A stretch of DNA of 64,000 nucleotides from an uncultured Gilliamella sp. (GCA_945271295.1 CALYPG010000003.1:99673-163672), one strand, 5' to 3'. Numbered from the stretch's first letter, positions 37,401 through 47,331 are shown. Notes: generated by a model not told the origin, from the letters alone. Numbers and translations are program-made.

Positions 37401-37574
37401 ATGCCAATATTTATTATGCTAGGTTTATATTTAGGGTTATTTATTTGCACATTGCTATATTTGAAAAAGACTAATTGTATCAAAATAAAAACCAAAGCCA
37501 GAATACAACAAAAGACCATTTCAAAAAGTCATGGAAAGAGCGATGTCAAAAACCAGTTTAAACAGAAACGATAA
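37401..37574 (+). CDS. Small membrane protein ORF preceding hemN
   Basis: 57 codons, not previously obvious because of its size. MPIFIMLGLYLGLFICTLLY forms one N-terminal membrane helix, followed by a strongly basic tail rich in Lys and Gln. AGAGAG lies about ten bases before the ATG. The stop codon ends two bases before the hemN ATG, implying translational coupling, and the frame fills the yihI-hemN gap exactly. Some gammaproteobacteria have a membrane protein (DUF2489) at this place; this may be a short relative or independent. Function unknown. Confidence 0.6.
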   Translation: MPIFIMLGLYLGLFICTLLYLKKTNCIKIKTKARIQQKTISKSHGKSDVKNQFKQKR

Positions 37575-37575
37575 T

Positions 37576-38946
37576 ATGACTATAACGCAATTTTGGGATC
37601 AAACGTTAATTGAAAAATATAACTATACAGGTCCAAGGTATACATCATACCCAACAGCATTAGAATTTAATGATAATTTTAATGATCAGGATTTTTTATC
37701 GGCTGTAACTTGTTACCCTCAACGTCCTTTAGCACTTTATATACATATTCCTTTTTGCCATAAGCTTTGCTATTTTTGTGGTTGCAATAAACTTATTACT
37801 CGCCAAACGCATAAAGTGACAAAGTACCTTGATATTCTTGACATTGAGATCGCACAGCGAGCTAAATTATTTAATCATCGCATAGTATCGCAAATGCATT
37901 GGGGCGGAGGCACGCCCACATTTTTAACTGATGAGGAAATTACTCGCCTTATTTGTTCACTTAAACAGCATTTTAATTTTGCTGATAATGCAGAGCTATC
38001 GATTGAAATAGATCCTCGTGAAATCACCCCTGAAACTATCGATCACTTAGCTCACGTTGGTTTTAACCGATTAAGTATGGGGATTCAAGATTTTAATCAC
38101 GAAATTCAAAATTTAATTAATCGCAAGCAAGATGAAAACTTAATCCGTTCACTAATCAATCAAGCTCGCAAGAATAATTTTCAGTCAATCAGTCTTGATT
38201 TAATTTATGGTTTACCTAAACAAACTGTGGCAAGTTTTACCGAAACCTTAAATAAGGTGATTGATATTTCACCTGACCGGCTCAGTGTCTTTAATTATGC
38301 TCATTTACCCAGTCGTTTTGCTGCACAACGTAAAATCAAAGATAATGATTTACCCAATGCTAATCAGAAGTTACAAATTTTACAAACTACTATCGAGAAA
38401 TTAACACAGTCTGGTTATCAATTTATCGGCATGGATCATTTTGCCAAACCCACCGATGAATTAGCCATTGCTCAGCAACAAAACAAACTACATCGTAATT
38501 TTCAAGGTTATACCACTCATGGTGATGCGGATTTATTAGGGCTGGGTGTGTCTGCGATCAGCATGTTAGGTGATAGTTATGCGCAAAATCAGAAAGATTT
38601 AAAAATTTACCAAATGCAAGTCGAACAAACTGGTAATGGATTATGGAAAGGATTTAATTTAAACCATGACGATATAATTCGCCGTAGTGTAATTAAACAA
38701 CTTATCTGCCATTTTTATTTGGATAAAAAACAGATTGAACAACAATATAATATTCAATTTGATGATTATTTTAGTGAAGATTTGAAACTACTTGCCCCAC
38801 TGCAACAAGATGGTTTAGTCGCGGTGACACCAAATACTATTGTAGTACCACCCAAAGGTCATTTATTGATTCGTAATATTTGTATGTGTTTTGATATCTA
38901 TATGCGCAAAATAGCCAGACAACAACAGTTTTCGCGAGTGATCTAA
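37576..38946 (+). CDS. hemN: Oxygen-independent coproporphyrinogen III oxidase
   Basis: 456 residues from the chosen start. The radical SAM cluster motif is CHKLCYFCGCNK, with the extra Cys of HemN, followed by the SAM-binding HWGGGTPTFL. The enzyme decarboxylates coproporphyrinogen III to protoporphyrinogen IX without oxygen, useful in an anoxic gut. I prefer the ATG at 37576 because TLIEKYNYTGPRYTSYP then aligns with the E. coli N-terminus. The longer frame from 37531 overlaps the small upstream ORF. Confidence 0.95.
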   Translation: MTITQFWDQTLIEKYNYTGPRYTSYPTALEFNDNFNDQDFLSAVTCYPQRPLALYIHIPFCHKLCYFCGCNKLITRQTHKVTKYLDILDIEIAQRAKLFNHRIVSQMHWGGGTPTFLTDEEITRLICSLKQHFNFADNAELSIEIDPREITPETIDHLAHVGFNRLSMGIQDFNHEIQNLINRKQDENLIRSLINQARKNNFQSISLDLIYGLPKQTVASFTETLNKVIDISPDRLSVFNYAHLPSRFAAQRKIKDNDLPNANQKLQILQTTIEKLTQSGYQFIGMDHFAKPTDELAIAQQQNKLHRNFQGYTTHGDADLLGLGVSAISMLGDSYAQNQKDLKIYQMQVEQTGNGLWKGFNLNHDDIIRRSVIKQLICHFYLDKKQIEQQYNIQFDDYFSEDLKLLAPLQQDGLVAVTPNTIVVPPKGHLLIRNICMCFDIYMRKIARQQQFSRVI

Positions 38947-39099
38947 AATCAGCTATTGAGATTTTACTAATTATAGTATCCAAACTTAATCTGCATTATT
39001 TGCCTTTTAAAAAAAGATATTTCTATTATCAGATCAATAATTGTTATCGATTTTCTTTTATGCTAGCATTAGCGCAAAATTAACTATTTATTTACAATT

Positions 39100-39747
39100 A
39101 TGCCTTTAGATGACTACCCTTTTCGCGGTTTTGAACCGCTCAAACCTGCTTTTTTCAATGTTAAATTTACAGTTAAAGATAAAGAGCAATTTAAACAAAT
39201 GATGCTAGAGATCTATAATAAAAGTATGTTTCATGGAAAACTACCATTTATCATAGCTGTTATATCGGTTATTGCGCTTATTTTTATTGCCACTTTTGCC
39301 TATCATAATACATTTGCACAATTTATTTTAATCGCACTAACGATTAGTTCATTATTTGGATTTTTATTTGCTCTTGCTTTTTATATTCCATCGAGTATTT
39401 TCAAAAAACAAGTTGAAAAAAATTATCTACAAGATAATTTTACCTCACCTTTTATCTATAATTTTTATGATGAAGGTATTGAAATGGATACCCCTATCAT
39501 GAAAGGGATGTTTGGCTGGCAAGATATTCAACTAGCTATAATCGATCCAATAAGTATAATATTAAGTTTCTCAAAACAGACGCCTAATGGCAAAACTATT
39601 GGGAAAATTAAAGCATATTATGGGGGTATCGTCATTCCATTTATGTTATTAGATGAAGAAACCAAACAACAATTGATTGAAATAACGAAATTAGCATATC
39701 AACAAGGCGCAATAAATCAATTAAATATCAATAAAAAGTTACGATAA
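39100..39747 (+). CDS. YcxB-like membrane protein
   Basis: 215 residues. It has a soluble N-terminal segment (VKFTVKDKEQFKQMM), two membrane helices at about 49-67 and 73-95, and a cytoplasmic C-terminal part with YDEGIEMDT...GMFGWQDI. The FGWQDI type of block and the two-helix layout recall YcxB-family proteins, whose function is unknown. It stands alone between hemN and rsmC. Assignment is by pattern only. Confidence 0.55.
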   Translation: MPLDDYPFRGFEPLKPAFFNVKFTVKDKEQFKQMMLEIYNKSMFHGKLPFIIAVISVIALIFIATFAYHNTFAQFILIALTISSLFGFLFALAFYIPSSIFKKQVEKNYLQDNFTSPFIYNFYDEGIEMDTPIMKGMFGWQDIQLAIIDPISIILSFSKQTPNGKTIGKIKAYYGGIVIPFMLLDEETKQQLIEITKLAYQQGAINQLNINKKLR

Positions 39748-39803
39748 TAATCGTACCTTTTTACCGATAAACTAAAAAATATAATGATTAAAAGATTGAT
39801 GTT

Positions 39804-40844
39804 TTAGATATAAGCCAAATAGACCTTAAATTTTGTGGTTTGCGCAATCACTTCTACACGATTAAATGTATCATCTAATAGGGTTTGATATGGTAAGAAT
39901 GAATTTGCCACAAGGCATAAATGACCGTTAGGTTTTAAATGCCTTTTGGCTTCTTTAATCAATGAATTAACCGCAATATAACTGGTTTCCTTGCCATCAT
40001 GAAATGGTGGATTAGATATAATGAGGTGATATTTATCATTAAGATGAGAAAAAACATCACTCGCCACCACTTGCGCTTTAACTTGATTACTGGCTAATGT
40101 GGCTTTACTTGATTCAATAGCAACACTACTCACATCAGATAAGGTCAATTCAATATTGGGATATAACTTGCCAATTACTGTCGACAATATACCCGAACCA
40201 CAACCCACATCTAACACATTATCTTTAATAATATCCGCATGTTCCAGCAATGCGTTTAATAACAATTCACTACCAGCATCTAATCCTTTTTGACTAAATA
40301 CTCCTGGTAAACTCTTGATTTCTATGTTTTGATCTTCGATAGTTAGCTGATAACTTAACCACCACTCTGATAAATCAAAGGCTAATCGACTATCGGCATG
40401 AAAATGATACAAACCACAGCGTCTAGCGCTATCTATCTTTTGAATCGTGCCAAAATCCGTTAATAAAGCTTCAACACTTTTAACACCGGTGCGGTTTTCT
40501 CCTACAATAAAAATATCACTATCTTTGGGCATATTTTGTAATAGATAGGACAGTTGAAATTGAGCTTCACTTTTGGTTTTTGGCCAATAGTAAATTAACG
40601 TATTCATGTCTTTATAGAACTCGGTATCAGGCAACAATGAAAATAAAACCTGCCTACCACGTGAACTATTATTTAAACGTAAATAAGTATGAAATTGACT
40701 ACAATGGATATTAACTTGTTTTGCTGAAATAGCTAACGGATAACTATCTTGGATATCACCAGCGATAATTACATTTTTATCACTAAAAAATTCCTGGTGG
40801 CGCTCAAGTACTTGACTTGCAGGAGTATAACCGGATGCTGCCAT
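39804..40844 (-). CDS. rsmC: 16S rRNA (guanine-1207-N2)-methyltransferase
   Basis: 346 residues with two methyltransferase-like halves. The active C-terminal half has the SAM-binding VLDVGCGSGILS near residue 214 and the NPPFHDG motif near residue 277. RsmC methylates G1207 of 16S rRNA. It is divergent from holD-rimI, the enterobacterial arrangement. Confidence 0.96.
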   Translation of the reverse strand: MAASGYTPASQVLERHQEFFSDKNVIIAGDIQDSYPLAISAKQVNIHCSQFHTYLRLNNSSRGRQVLFSLLPDTEFYKDMNTLIYYWPKTKSEAQFQLSYLLQNMPKDSDIFIVGENRTGVKSVEALLTDFGTIQKIDSARRCGLYHFHADSRLAFDLSEWWLSYQLTIEDQNIEIKSLPGVFSQKGLDAGSELLLNALLEHADIIKDNVLDVGCGSGILSTVIGKLYPNIELTLSDVSSVAIESSKATLASNQVKAQVVASDVFSHLNDKYHLIISNPPFHDGKETSYIAVNSLIKEAKRHLKPNGHLCLVANSFLPYQTLLDDTFNRVEVIAQTTKFKVYLAYI

Positions 40845-40931
40845 ATTGCCTCAATCAAAAAACCTTTATAATTTTAGCCTATGATTATACAATTAACCCA
40901 TCTTAATCTCTAATAAAAAAGCAACTCAATA

Positions 40932-41339
40932 ATGAGCAAACAAGATTGGTATTTAAAACAGTGTAACATTACCCAATATGTTTTGCGTAACCCAGCAGTG
41001 TTTAAAGGTGAAATTGCCACACATATTGGCAAGGAAATTCGTTTGATTGTTGTTGCCAACCAACAACCAACACAAAAAATCTATTTTGATATTTTGAAAG
41101 CTATTCATTTGACTGAAGATCAAGTGATGGTATTAACACCATCACAACTCATTATGCCAGCAAGCGAAATTCAAACGGTAGTTTGGTTTATTGATGTCAA
41201 ACCTGACGAATCATGGTTAAATCCACTTACCGTACAAACAATTAGCTTAGATCTTCTTCCTAGTGCTCCACAACAAAAACGCCAACTTTGGCAACAGTTA
41301 TGTCAATATGAAAACTATTTCCATCCTGAACGAGCATGA
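40932..41339 (+). CDS. holD: DNA polymerase III psi subunit
   Basis: 135 residues. The N-terminal QCNITQYVLRNPAVFKGEIA is typical of HolD, which bridges the clamp loader and chi to single-strand binding protein. The C-terminus overlaps rimI by 32 bases, and the pair is divergent from rsmC as in E. coli. Confidence 0.9.
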   Translation: MSKQDWYLKQCNITQYVLRNPAVFKGEIATHIGKEIRLIVVANQQPTQKIYFDILKAIHLTEDQVMVLTPSQLIMPASEIQTVVWFIDVKPDESWLNPLTVQTISLDLLPSAPQQKRQLWQQLCQYENYFHPERA

Positions 41340-41769
41340 TTTGGCTGATGCCTATCAGTTAGAACTTCTTTGCCATTTGATGCCATGGTCAAAACAGGTA
41401 TTTTATTCAAATCAAGGCGAACGTTATTTAAATCTTAAAATAAGTGTAAATCAGCAAATAGTCGGTTTTTGCATTTGTCAGCAGGTTGCGGATGAAGCCA
41501 ATTTATTTAATATTGCCATTCATCCACAATTTAGGCAGCAAGGACTAGCCAAAGATTTACTTAATGAATTGATTGATAGATTATTAACAATTAACTCGCC
41601 CAATGCTCCTGCTACACTATGGTTAGAAGTACGCGAATCGAATCAAGCTGCGATTAAGTTATATCATTCTTTGGGTTTTAATGAGATTACTATACGCAAA
41701 AATTATTACCCAACAGTAGAGGGAAACACCGAAAATGCCATTATTATGGCCTACACCTTGAGATTATAA
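41308..41769 (+). CDS. rimI: Ribosomal protein bS18 alanine N-acetyltransferase
   Basis: 153 residues from the chosen start. It is a GNAT acetyltransferase with the acetyl-CoA loop QFRQQGLAKDLL and LWLEVRESNQAAIKLYHSLG, plus the RimI-type SNQGERYLNL and IRKNYYP blocks. The ATG at 41308 (MKTISILNEHD) matches the E. coli N-terminus; the longer frame from 41263 lies wholly inside holD. It acetylates ribosomal protein S18. Confidence 0.95.
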   Translation: MKTISILNEHDLADAYQLELLCHLMPWSKQVFYSNQGERYLNLKISVNQQIVGFCICQQVADEANLFNIAIHPQFRQQGLAKDLLNELIDRLLTINSPNAPATLWLEVRESNQAAIKLYHSLGFNEITIRKNYYPTVEGNTENAIIMAYTLRL

Positions 41770-41782
41770 CAAGGAAGCAATA

Positions 41783-42409
41783 ATGACTAACAAAGCGCTA
41801 CTTTTTGTCAATGGTGAACCACCACAATATTATCCAACTAATTTAGATTGCTATAATTATATTGCTTGCACTGATGGCGCTTATCATAATTATTTAATTA
41901 AATCGCAAATTATTCCGGATTTTATTATCGGTGATCTAGATAGCTACGATAAAACCCAGCCCATTGCTGAGCAAACCCAAATTATTTATACGCCCGATCA
42001 AAATAAAACAGATTTTGAAAAAGCCCTGTTATTTTTAACAACTAAAGGGATAACAGAGTTTATAGTTTATGGAGCCACTGGCCATGCTAGCGATCATTTT
42101 TTGGGTAATCTTTCGGTAGCAATGCAATATTATCACCAATATAAAATCGTTTTTTATGATAATTATTGCCACTTCTTTTTCGCTCGTCACCATGAAAAAA
42201 TTCATAATGTCAAAAATCGTATTATTTCACTTATACCATTATCAAAAGTAACTCAGTTAACCATAACTGGTTTTCAATACCCTTTAATTGAACAAACATT
42301 AATGCTAGGTGGGCAAACTAGTCTTCGTAACAAAGCAGTAACTGATTTAGTTGAAATCGCTTTTAAAAACGGGGAGTTATTAGTTTTCATTGAAGATTTA
42401 CATAGTTAA
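41783..42409 (+). CDS. thiN: Thiamine pyrophosphokinase
   Basis: 208 residues. The enzyme converts thiamine directly to thiamine diphosphate. Visible motifs are CTDGAYHNYL and DFIIGDLDSYD in the first half and DFEKAL then GATGHASDHFLGNL in the middle, all typical of TPK. It starts 13 bp after rimI. E. coli reaches the cofactor through ThiL instead, so this suggests dependence on thiamine salvage, as is common in host-associated bacteria. Confidence 0.9.
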   Translation: MTNKALLFVNGEPPQYYPTNLDCYNYIACTDGAYHNYLIKSQIIPDFIIGDLDSYDKTQPIAEQTQIIYTPDQNKTDFEKALLFLTTKGITEFIVYGATGHASDHFLGNLSVAMQYYHQYKIVFYDNYCHFFFARHHEKIHNVKNRIISLIPLSKVTQLTITGFQYPLIEQTLMLGGQTSLRNKAVTDLVEIAFKNGELLVFIEDLHS

Positions 42410-42496
42410 GATTGACAATAATCTTTACATTACTTTACACTACAATAGATATAATATTATATAACTTATAAGATCAATGGAATTTAGGAATATATC

Positions 42497-43720
42497 ATGC
42501 CTTTAAAAAAACTGCCGATGCTTGTTTGTTGGTTATTAATACCTTGTATGGCTTCAGCTCAAAACAATGCTGTTGAGAATGGTACAAATAAGCTTATTGA
42601 GTCTTTTCTTAACTGCGATGCCCAATTTTTTCAGCAGTTAGCTAAACACAAAACCTTATTTAAACAATTTTTTGATTTAGAAACCACCGATAATGTTACC
42701 TATATCCCTGTCGAAAATATCAACAAAAATGATAAAAACAGTGTAATTTTCAAAAAACCAATATTATACAAAGGTTTAACTATCACTGGCTACCAAAATA
42801 TATCTATTAAAATTCCTTTTTATGGTCAGTATTATTATTGGGGTTTTATTATGAATGATAATTTAGATAAAACCAAAGAGGCATTCAATAACCTTAATTG
42901 GTCACCTTATAACTCGACAACTTACATTGCTAATGCACAAATTTACGATCGCAGAACTAAAACGAATGTTTGGCAAGATAATCCCTATGCAATTGATAGA
43001 GTCATCCCTAGACAAGCAACAGCTGAAAAGTCACTTTATTTAGAACAAGTAAATGATAACCAAACTAATATAGTATGTTCTATACAGGGCGATCTAACTA
43101 AAGAAATCTTGTATCTAAACAGACCTGACATGAAACCTATACACGAAAAAATAGAAGCCAAACAGCAAGAAAAGATAAATGACATTAAATTACAAAAACA
43201 AAAAGAACTCACACCACAGCTACAAAACCAACAATCTCAACCCGATACTAATAACAAAACACATGAAAATGACCAAAAAAGTGTGCCTATTAATACAGAT
43301 GAAGTTTTGAAAGATCCTAGAGTTGGTAAACAATATATCCCAATTAAAAAATCTAACCAAGAAAAAAGGGTTAGCTATTCCTTCCTCGATAGAACTTCAG
43401 TAGCTTTACACCCTTATAATAAAAAAATTAGAGTTTTCGATGAAATAGTTAATTTTGTTCCTGAGCAAATATATGAAAATAAAAAAGAGCAAAACGAAAC
43501 TTATAGATCATTAAAGATCATGCATTATGCTAATTGTGATCTAAAGGAAATAGCCAAAAGCAATATACAAATATTTGAAAAATATTTTGCTGCTGGCAAA
43601 TTAATTGATAGTAATGATACCCCTCATCGCTGGATAGATACAAAACAACAAGGTGATAAGCTTCAGTTATCCATTATTGCTTGTTCACTACAACTTGCTG
43701 ACCAACAAAAAACTGATTAA
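42497..43720 (+). CDS. Secreted protein of unknown function
   Basis: 407 residues with a clear signal peptide (LVCWLLIPCMASA-QN). The mature protein has two domains separated by a Gln/Lys-rich, probably disordered linker at about 215-275. Each domain ends in a similar Cys-containing strand: TNIVCSIQGD and LSIIACSLQ. LESFLNCDAQFF near the first and MHYANCDLKEI near the second suggest paired cysteines. They look like an internal duplication with one Cys-Asp block and one C-terminal Cys each. The linker has DPRVGKQYIPI, close to the YihI motif, perhaps by chance. I do not recognise the family. A hairpin at 43731-43758 follows. Confidence 0.6.
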   Translation: MPLKKLPMLVCWLLIPCMASAQNNAVENGTNKLIESFLNCDAQFFQQLAKHKTLFKQFFDLETTDNVTYIPVENINKNDKNSVIFKKPILYKGLTITGYQNISIKIPFYGQYYYWGFIMNDNLDKTKEAFNNLNWSPYNSTTYIANAQIYDRRTKTNVWQDNPYAIDRVIPRQATAEKSLYLEQVNDNQTNIVCSIQGDLTKEILYLNRPDMKPIHEKIEAKQQEKINDIKLQKQKELTPQLQNQQSQPDTNNKTHENDQKSVPINTDEVLKDPRVGKQYIPIKKSNQEKRVSYSFLDRTSVALHPYNKKIRVFDEIVNFVPEQIYENKKEQNETYRSLKIMHYANCDLKEIAKSNIQIFEKYFAAGKLIDSNDTPHRWIDTKQQGDKLQLSIIACSLQLADQQKTD

Positions 43721-43730
43721 TTCCCATATT

Positions 43731-43758
43731 TATTCTGCTACCAAGCTGTGGCAGAATA
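43731..43758 (+). terminator. Hairpin after the secreted-protein gene
   Basis: TATTCTGC and GCAGAATA pair perfectly, with further partial pairing in the loop. It starts ten bases past the stop codon, but the following T-run is weak. Confidence 0.5.
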
Positions 43759-43812
43759 TATCGCTTTGTGCTAATATTTTAATACTGTTTTCAATATATT
43801 AATTCTATTGTT

Positions 43813-44124
43813 ATGAATATCACACAATTCCATACTCTTACTGATCAACTGTTTAATCAAATTGAAATATTTTTGGATAATTATGCCGATGAACATGATA
43901 GTGATATTGACTATGAAACACAAGGTAATGTCATTACCATTGCCTTTCCAAATAACAGCAAAATTATTGTTAATACTCAAGAACCATTGTTGCAAATTTG
44001 GTTGGCAACCCGCCAACAAGGATACCATTTTGATTATGTGAATAATCAATGGCGTTGCAATCGTAGCAATGAACCATTTGATAAAATTTTTGCTAAAGCA
44101 GTGGAAGATCAAGCTAACGCTTGA
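43813..44124 (+). CDS. cyaY: Frataxin-like iron-sulfur assembly protein
   Basis: 103 residues. The acidic N-terminal helix (NYADEHDSDIDYE) binds iron and the later IIVNTQEPLLQIWLAT block is the family signature. CyaY modulates IscS-dependent cluster assembly. It converges on uvrD here. Confidence 0.95.
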   Translation: MNITQFHTLTDQLFNQIEIFLDNYADEHDSDIDYETQGNVITIAFPNNSKIIVNTQEPLLQIWLATRQQGYHFDYVNNQWRCNRSNEPFDKIFAKAVEDQANA

Positions 44125-44195
44125 CCGCTGAAAGTACAAAATGCTAAGAGGAATAGATTAAATATTCACTATTTTTGAATCTACCCTAAAAGCAA

Positions 44196-46418
44196 TTAAA
44201 TTAAAGTGAGATTAGCAAGTTTAATCACTAACCATTTTATACCTTCATTAACAAAAGCAATTTGTACACGCCTATGCTCACCTTCGCCATCAATATTTAT
44301 AATGGTTCCTTCCCCAAAGCGTTGGTGTTTAACTTTTTGACCTAAAGTATAACCATCATTAACACGAGCTTTTTCCTGATAAGATTTTTTACGATCATTA
44401 AGATATTGTTCATGTTTACTTAACTGATTATGTTTTGCATCTGGTAGAGTTGTGATTCCACGATAGCTAATTTCATTTAAATGTTCTGTCGGTAACTCGG
44501 TCAAAAAACGAGAAGGTAAGTTACGTTCATCTCGTCCATAAAGTCGTCTTAATTCACATAATGTTAAAGTTAACTGTTTACGTGCACGGGTAATACCAAC
44601 ATAAGCTAAGCGTCTTTCTTCCTCCATTCTATCCATTTCTTGCACGGAACGTTGTGCCGGGAAAATCCCTTCTTCAAGTCCTACAATAAACACATTATCA
44701 AACTCTAACCCTTTAGCTGAATGTAATGTCATTAACTGCACTGCATCTTGTTCTTTAATGACATCCCGACTCTCTAACGATGTATAGGCTAAAAATGATT
44801 CCAATACGTTAAGTGTTTTACCAGTTTGGTTATCTTCAATCACAGTATTTTCATTATTTGCATAGAATTGTTCAGCCGCTGAAACTAATTCTTCAAGGTT
44901 TTCTAGCCTTGATTGCCCTTTAATCCCCGGTTCTTGTTCATACATCTGTAGTACACCGGATAATTTAATAATCGCATCTAGCTGTTTATAAAAAGGTAAC
45001 GATTCTACTTCAACATAAATTGATTCCATTAACTCTAAAAAACGACTAATACCAGAGCGTTGCCTTTCGGTTAAGGCATTTTTTTCGATTAATAGTAAAC
45101 ATGCATCCCATAATGAAAGATCATTTTGCTTAGCCGTAAGCTTGACCTTATCTAGCGTGACGTTACCAATACCACGTGTTGGTGTATTGATAGTCGCTTC
45201 AAAAGCTATGTCATTATTGTGATCGTGTAATAATCGTAAATAAGCTAATGCCAATTTGACTTCTTGTCGTTCGTAAAAACGGATAGAACCATAAATTTGA
45301 TAAGGTAATCCAGCTTGCAATAGTGTGTCTTCAAAAATACGTGACTGAGCATTATTGCGATATAAAATCGCGCAACTGGCATAAGGTTCACCTTCGGTAT
45401 GTCGTTTTTTAATCTGTCCAATAACAAAGCGGGCTTCATCAATATCGTTAAAACCGATATAAAGAGAGATCTTTTCACCAATACCACTATCAGTCCATAA
45501 ATTTTTGCCTAAACGATTCTGGTTATTGGCAATTAATTGATTGGCCGCATTTAAAATAGTACCAGTTGAACGGTAGTTTTGCTCTAATCGAATAATTTCA
45601 GTTTCGGGATAGTCATTAATAAATAATTGTAAATTGTCAGCATTAGCCCCACGCCAGCTATAAATAGACTGATCATCATCACCAACGATCATAACATTGG
45701 CCGTTGTGCCAGCTAACTTCTGAACCAATTGATATTGAATCAGATTAGTATCTTGAAATTCATCAATTAATACATTAGTAAAACGCTGATGACAATAATT
45801 TAAAACATCTTTATTACGGCACAGTAGTTCATAAGCACGAAGAATTAACTCAGAAAAGTCGACATAACCAACTCTGTCACAAATTGCTTGATAATCACGA
45901 TAAATATTTTGCCACATGACTTGTTTCGGATCTTCGGCAACAATAGCATCAGCGCGCAAACCTTTTTCTTTTTGTGCTGAAATGTAGGCAACACACTCCT
46001 TGGATGACCATTGTTTTTCATCGATCTTCAGTTCACGAAAAATACGTTTTACCAATCGATTTTGATCTTCTGTATCAATGAGTTGAAAATTAGCCGGTAA
46101 GTTAGCTTGTTCTGAAAACATGCGTAACAAACGATGGGTTAAACCATGAAATGTACCTACCCACATGCCATTAAAATAACCTTCACCCACCAAATTTTGA
46201 ATACGTTCTTGCATTTCATTAGCGGCTTTATTAGTAAACGTTACTGCAAAAATTGAATGTGGCGAATATCTTTTTTCGAGGCATAACCAGGCAATACGGT
46301 GAACTAATACGCGAGTTTTTCCACTGCCCGCACCTGCAAGGACAATGGTATATTGACTATCAGTGGTAACCGCATTTTGTTGTTCAGAGTTAAGGTCCGT
46401 TAATAATAATTTATTCAT
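44196..46418 (-). CDS. uvrD: DNA helicase II
   Basis: 740 residues. All superfamily 1A motifs are visible: AGAGSGKTRVLVHR near residue 29, IDEFQDTN near 219, VGDDDQSIYSWRGA near 246, QNYRST near 281, TLHSAKGLEF near 566 and AYVGITRARK near 607. UvrD acts in mismatch and nucleotide excision repair. The gene closes the lptM-to-uvrD cluster, about 200 bp after yigB. Confidence 0.97.
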   Translation of the reverse strand: MNKLLLTDLNSEQQNAVTTDSQYTIVLAGAGSGKTRVLVHRIAWLCLEKRYSPHSIFAVTFTNKAANEMQERIQNLVGEGYFNGMWVGTFHGLTHRLLRMFSEQANLPANFQLIDTEDQNRLVKRIFRELKIDEKQWSSKECVAYISAQKEKGLRADAIVAEDPKQVMWQNIYRDYQAICDRVGYVDFSELILRAYELLCRNKDVLNYCHQRFTNVLIDEFQDTNLIQYQLVQKLAGTTANVMIVGDDDQSIYSWRGANADNLQLFINDYPETEIIRLEQNYRSTGTILNAANQLIANNQNRLGKNLWTDSGIGEKISLYIGFNDIDEARFVIGQIKKRHTEGEPYASCAILYRNNAQSRIFEDTLLQAGLPYQIYGSIRFYERQEVKLALAYLRLLHDHNNDIAFEATINTPTRGIGNVTLDKVKLTAKQNDLSLWDACLLLIEKNALTERQRSGISRFLELMESIYVEVESLPFYKQLDAIIKLSGVLQMYEQEPGIKGQSRLENLEELVSAAEQFYANNENTVIEDNQTGKTLNVLESFLAYTSLESRDVIKEQDAVQLMTLHSAKGLEFDNVFIVGLEEGIFPAQRSVQEMDRMEEERRLAYVGITRARKQLTLTLCELRRLYGRDERNLPSRFLTELPTEHLNEISYRGITTLPDAKHNQLSKHEQYLNDRKKSYQEKARVNDGYTLGQKVKHQRFGEGTIINIDGEGEHRRVQIAFVNEGIKWLVIKLANLTLI

Positions 46419-46448
46419 ATTTGCTTTGTATTAAGCCATTGAGATAAG

Positions 46449-46475
46449 AATAACCACTAAGTGGTGTTATTTTTT
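46449..46475 (-). terminator. Possible terminator between yigB and uvrD
   Basis: An inverted repeat built from AATAACCAC and GTGGTGTTATT, with a two-base bulge, lies in the 196-bp gap. T-rich sequence follows on the plus strand and a weaker T-rich run on the minus strand. Confidence 0.4.
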
Positions 46476-46614
46476 GTTATTATCAATATTCTCATTATCT
46501 TTCAAGATGCTACTTAGTCGACTATTATCAAATGGGATATAAAGATAGGTTATTTATTAAATAAAATTAATAGCTAAATTGCAATTAACTGTCTATTTAT
46601 ACATATATAATAAA

Positions 46615-47331
46615 TTATAACAGATTATCCAGTTCTGACAATTGGGTTATTTCAATATGTGGTAAACATCTTGCGTCAGAAAGATGAAAAATATCCTGAT
46701 TAAAGATATTAATCCAACATGCCAAAAAATCACTATTAATCGCGCCGTTAACATCTGTAGATAAATTATCACCTACATGTAAGATATGATGTGCCGGAAC
46801 ATTTAATTTTTGGCTAGCCAACTCAAATATTTCAGGAAAAGGTTTTGATCGACCATCTGGCCCACCTCGCAATGAAAATTGAAAATAGTCACCCAGACCT
46901 ATTTTAGCTATTTCAACATTACCATTTGTAATCACTCCCAATGGGTATTTAGTTGCTAACTTAGTTAGTAATGTATGTGTTGCTAGTGGAATTTGCATTT
47001 TATGGCGCCAAATATTAAAAGTGGCTAAACACTCATCAACAACATGAGTTATTTTTGATATTGGAAATTTAGCCTTAGCCAATATTGATTTAATTGTTTC
47101 AATTCGCCAAAGAATAACATCATGATAAATCTCGGAATCATTTTCAAATACACGATTTTTTTCAGCAAAATAATCAGTTTTAGTAATATTATGTAGTGGA
47201 TCATATTGTTGTAATGTTTTGATAAGTTCTTCTTCTGCTTTTTCAACAATCAGACTATTGTCGTATAATGTATCATCAAGATCGAAAGTAATTGCTTGTA
47301 TTTGATTAATTGTTCGATAAAAGTGCATCAC
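46615..47331 (-). CDS. yigB: HAD-superfamily FMN phosphatase
   Basis: 238 residues. The HAD nucleophile motif is ITFDLDDTLYDNS, motif II is GVITNGN and the acidic pair is in LHVGDNLSTDVNGA. E. coli YigB is an FMN phosphatase. Its start overlaps the xerC stop by one base (TGATG). Confidence 0.93.
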   Translation of the reverse strand: MMHFYRTINQIQAITFDLDDTLYDNSLIVEKAEEELIKTLQQYDPLHNITKTDYFAEKNRVFENDSEIYHDVILWRIETIKSILAKAKFPISKITHVVDECLATFNIWRHKMQIPLATHTLLTKLATKYPLGVITNGNVEIAKIGLGDYFQFSLRGGPDGRSKPFPEIFELASQKLNVPAHHILHVGDNLSTDVNGAINSDFLACWINIFNQDIFHLSDARCLPHIEITQLSELDNLL

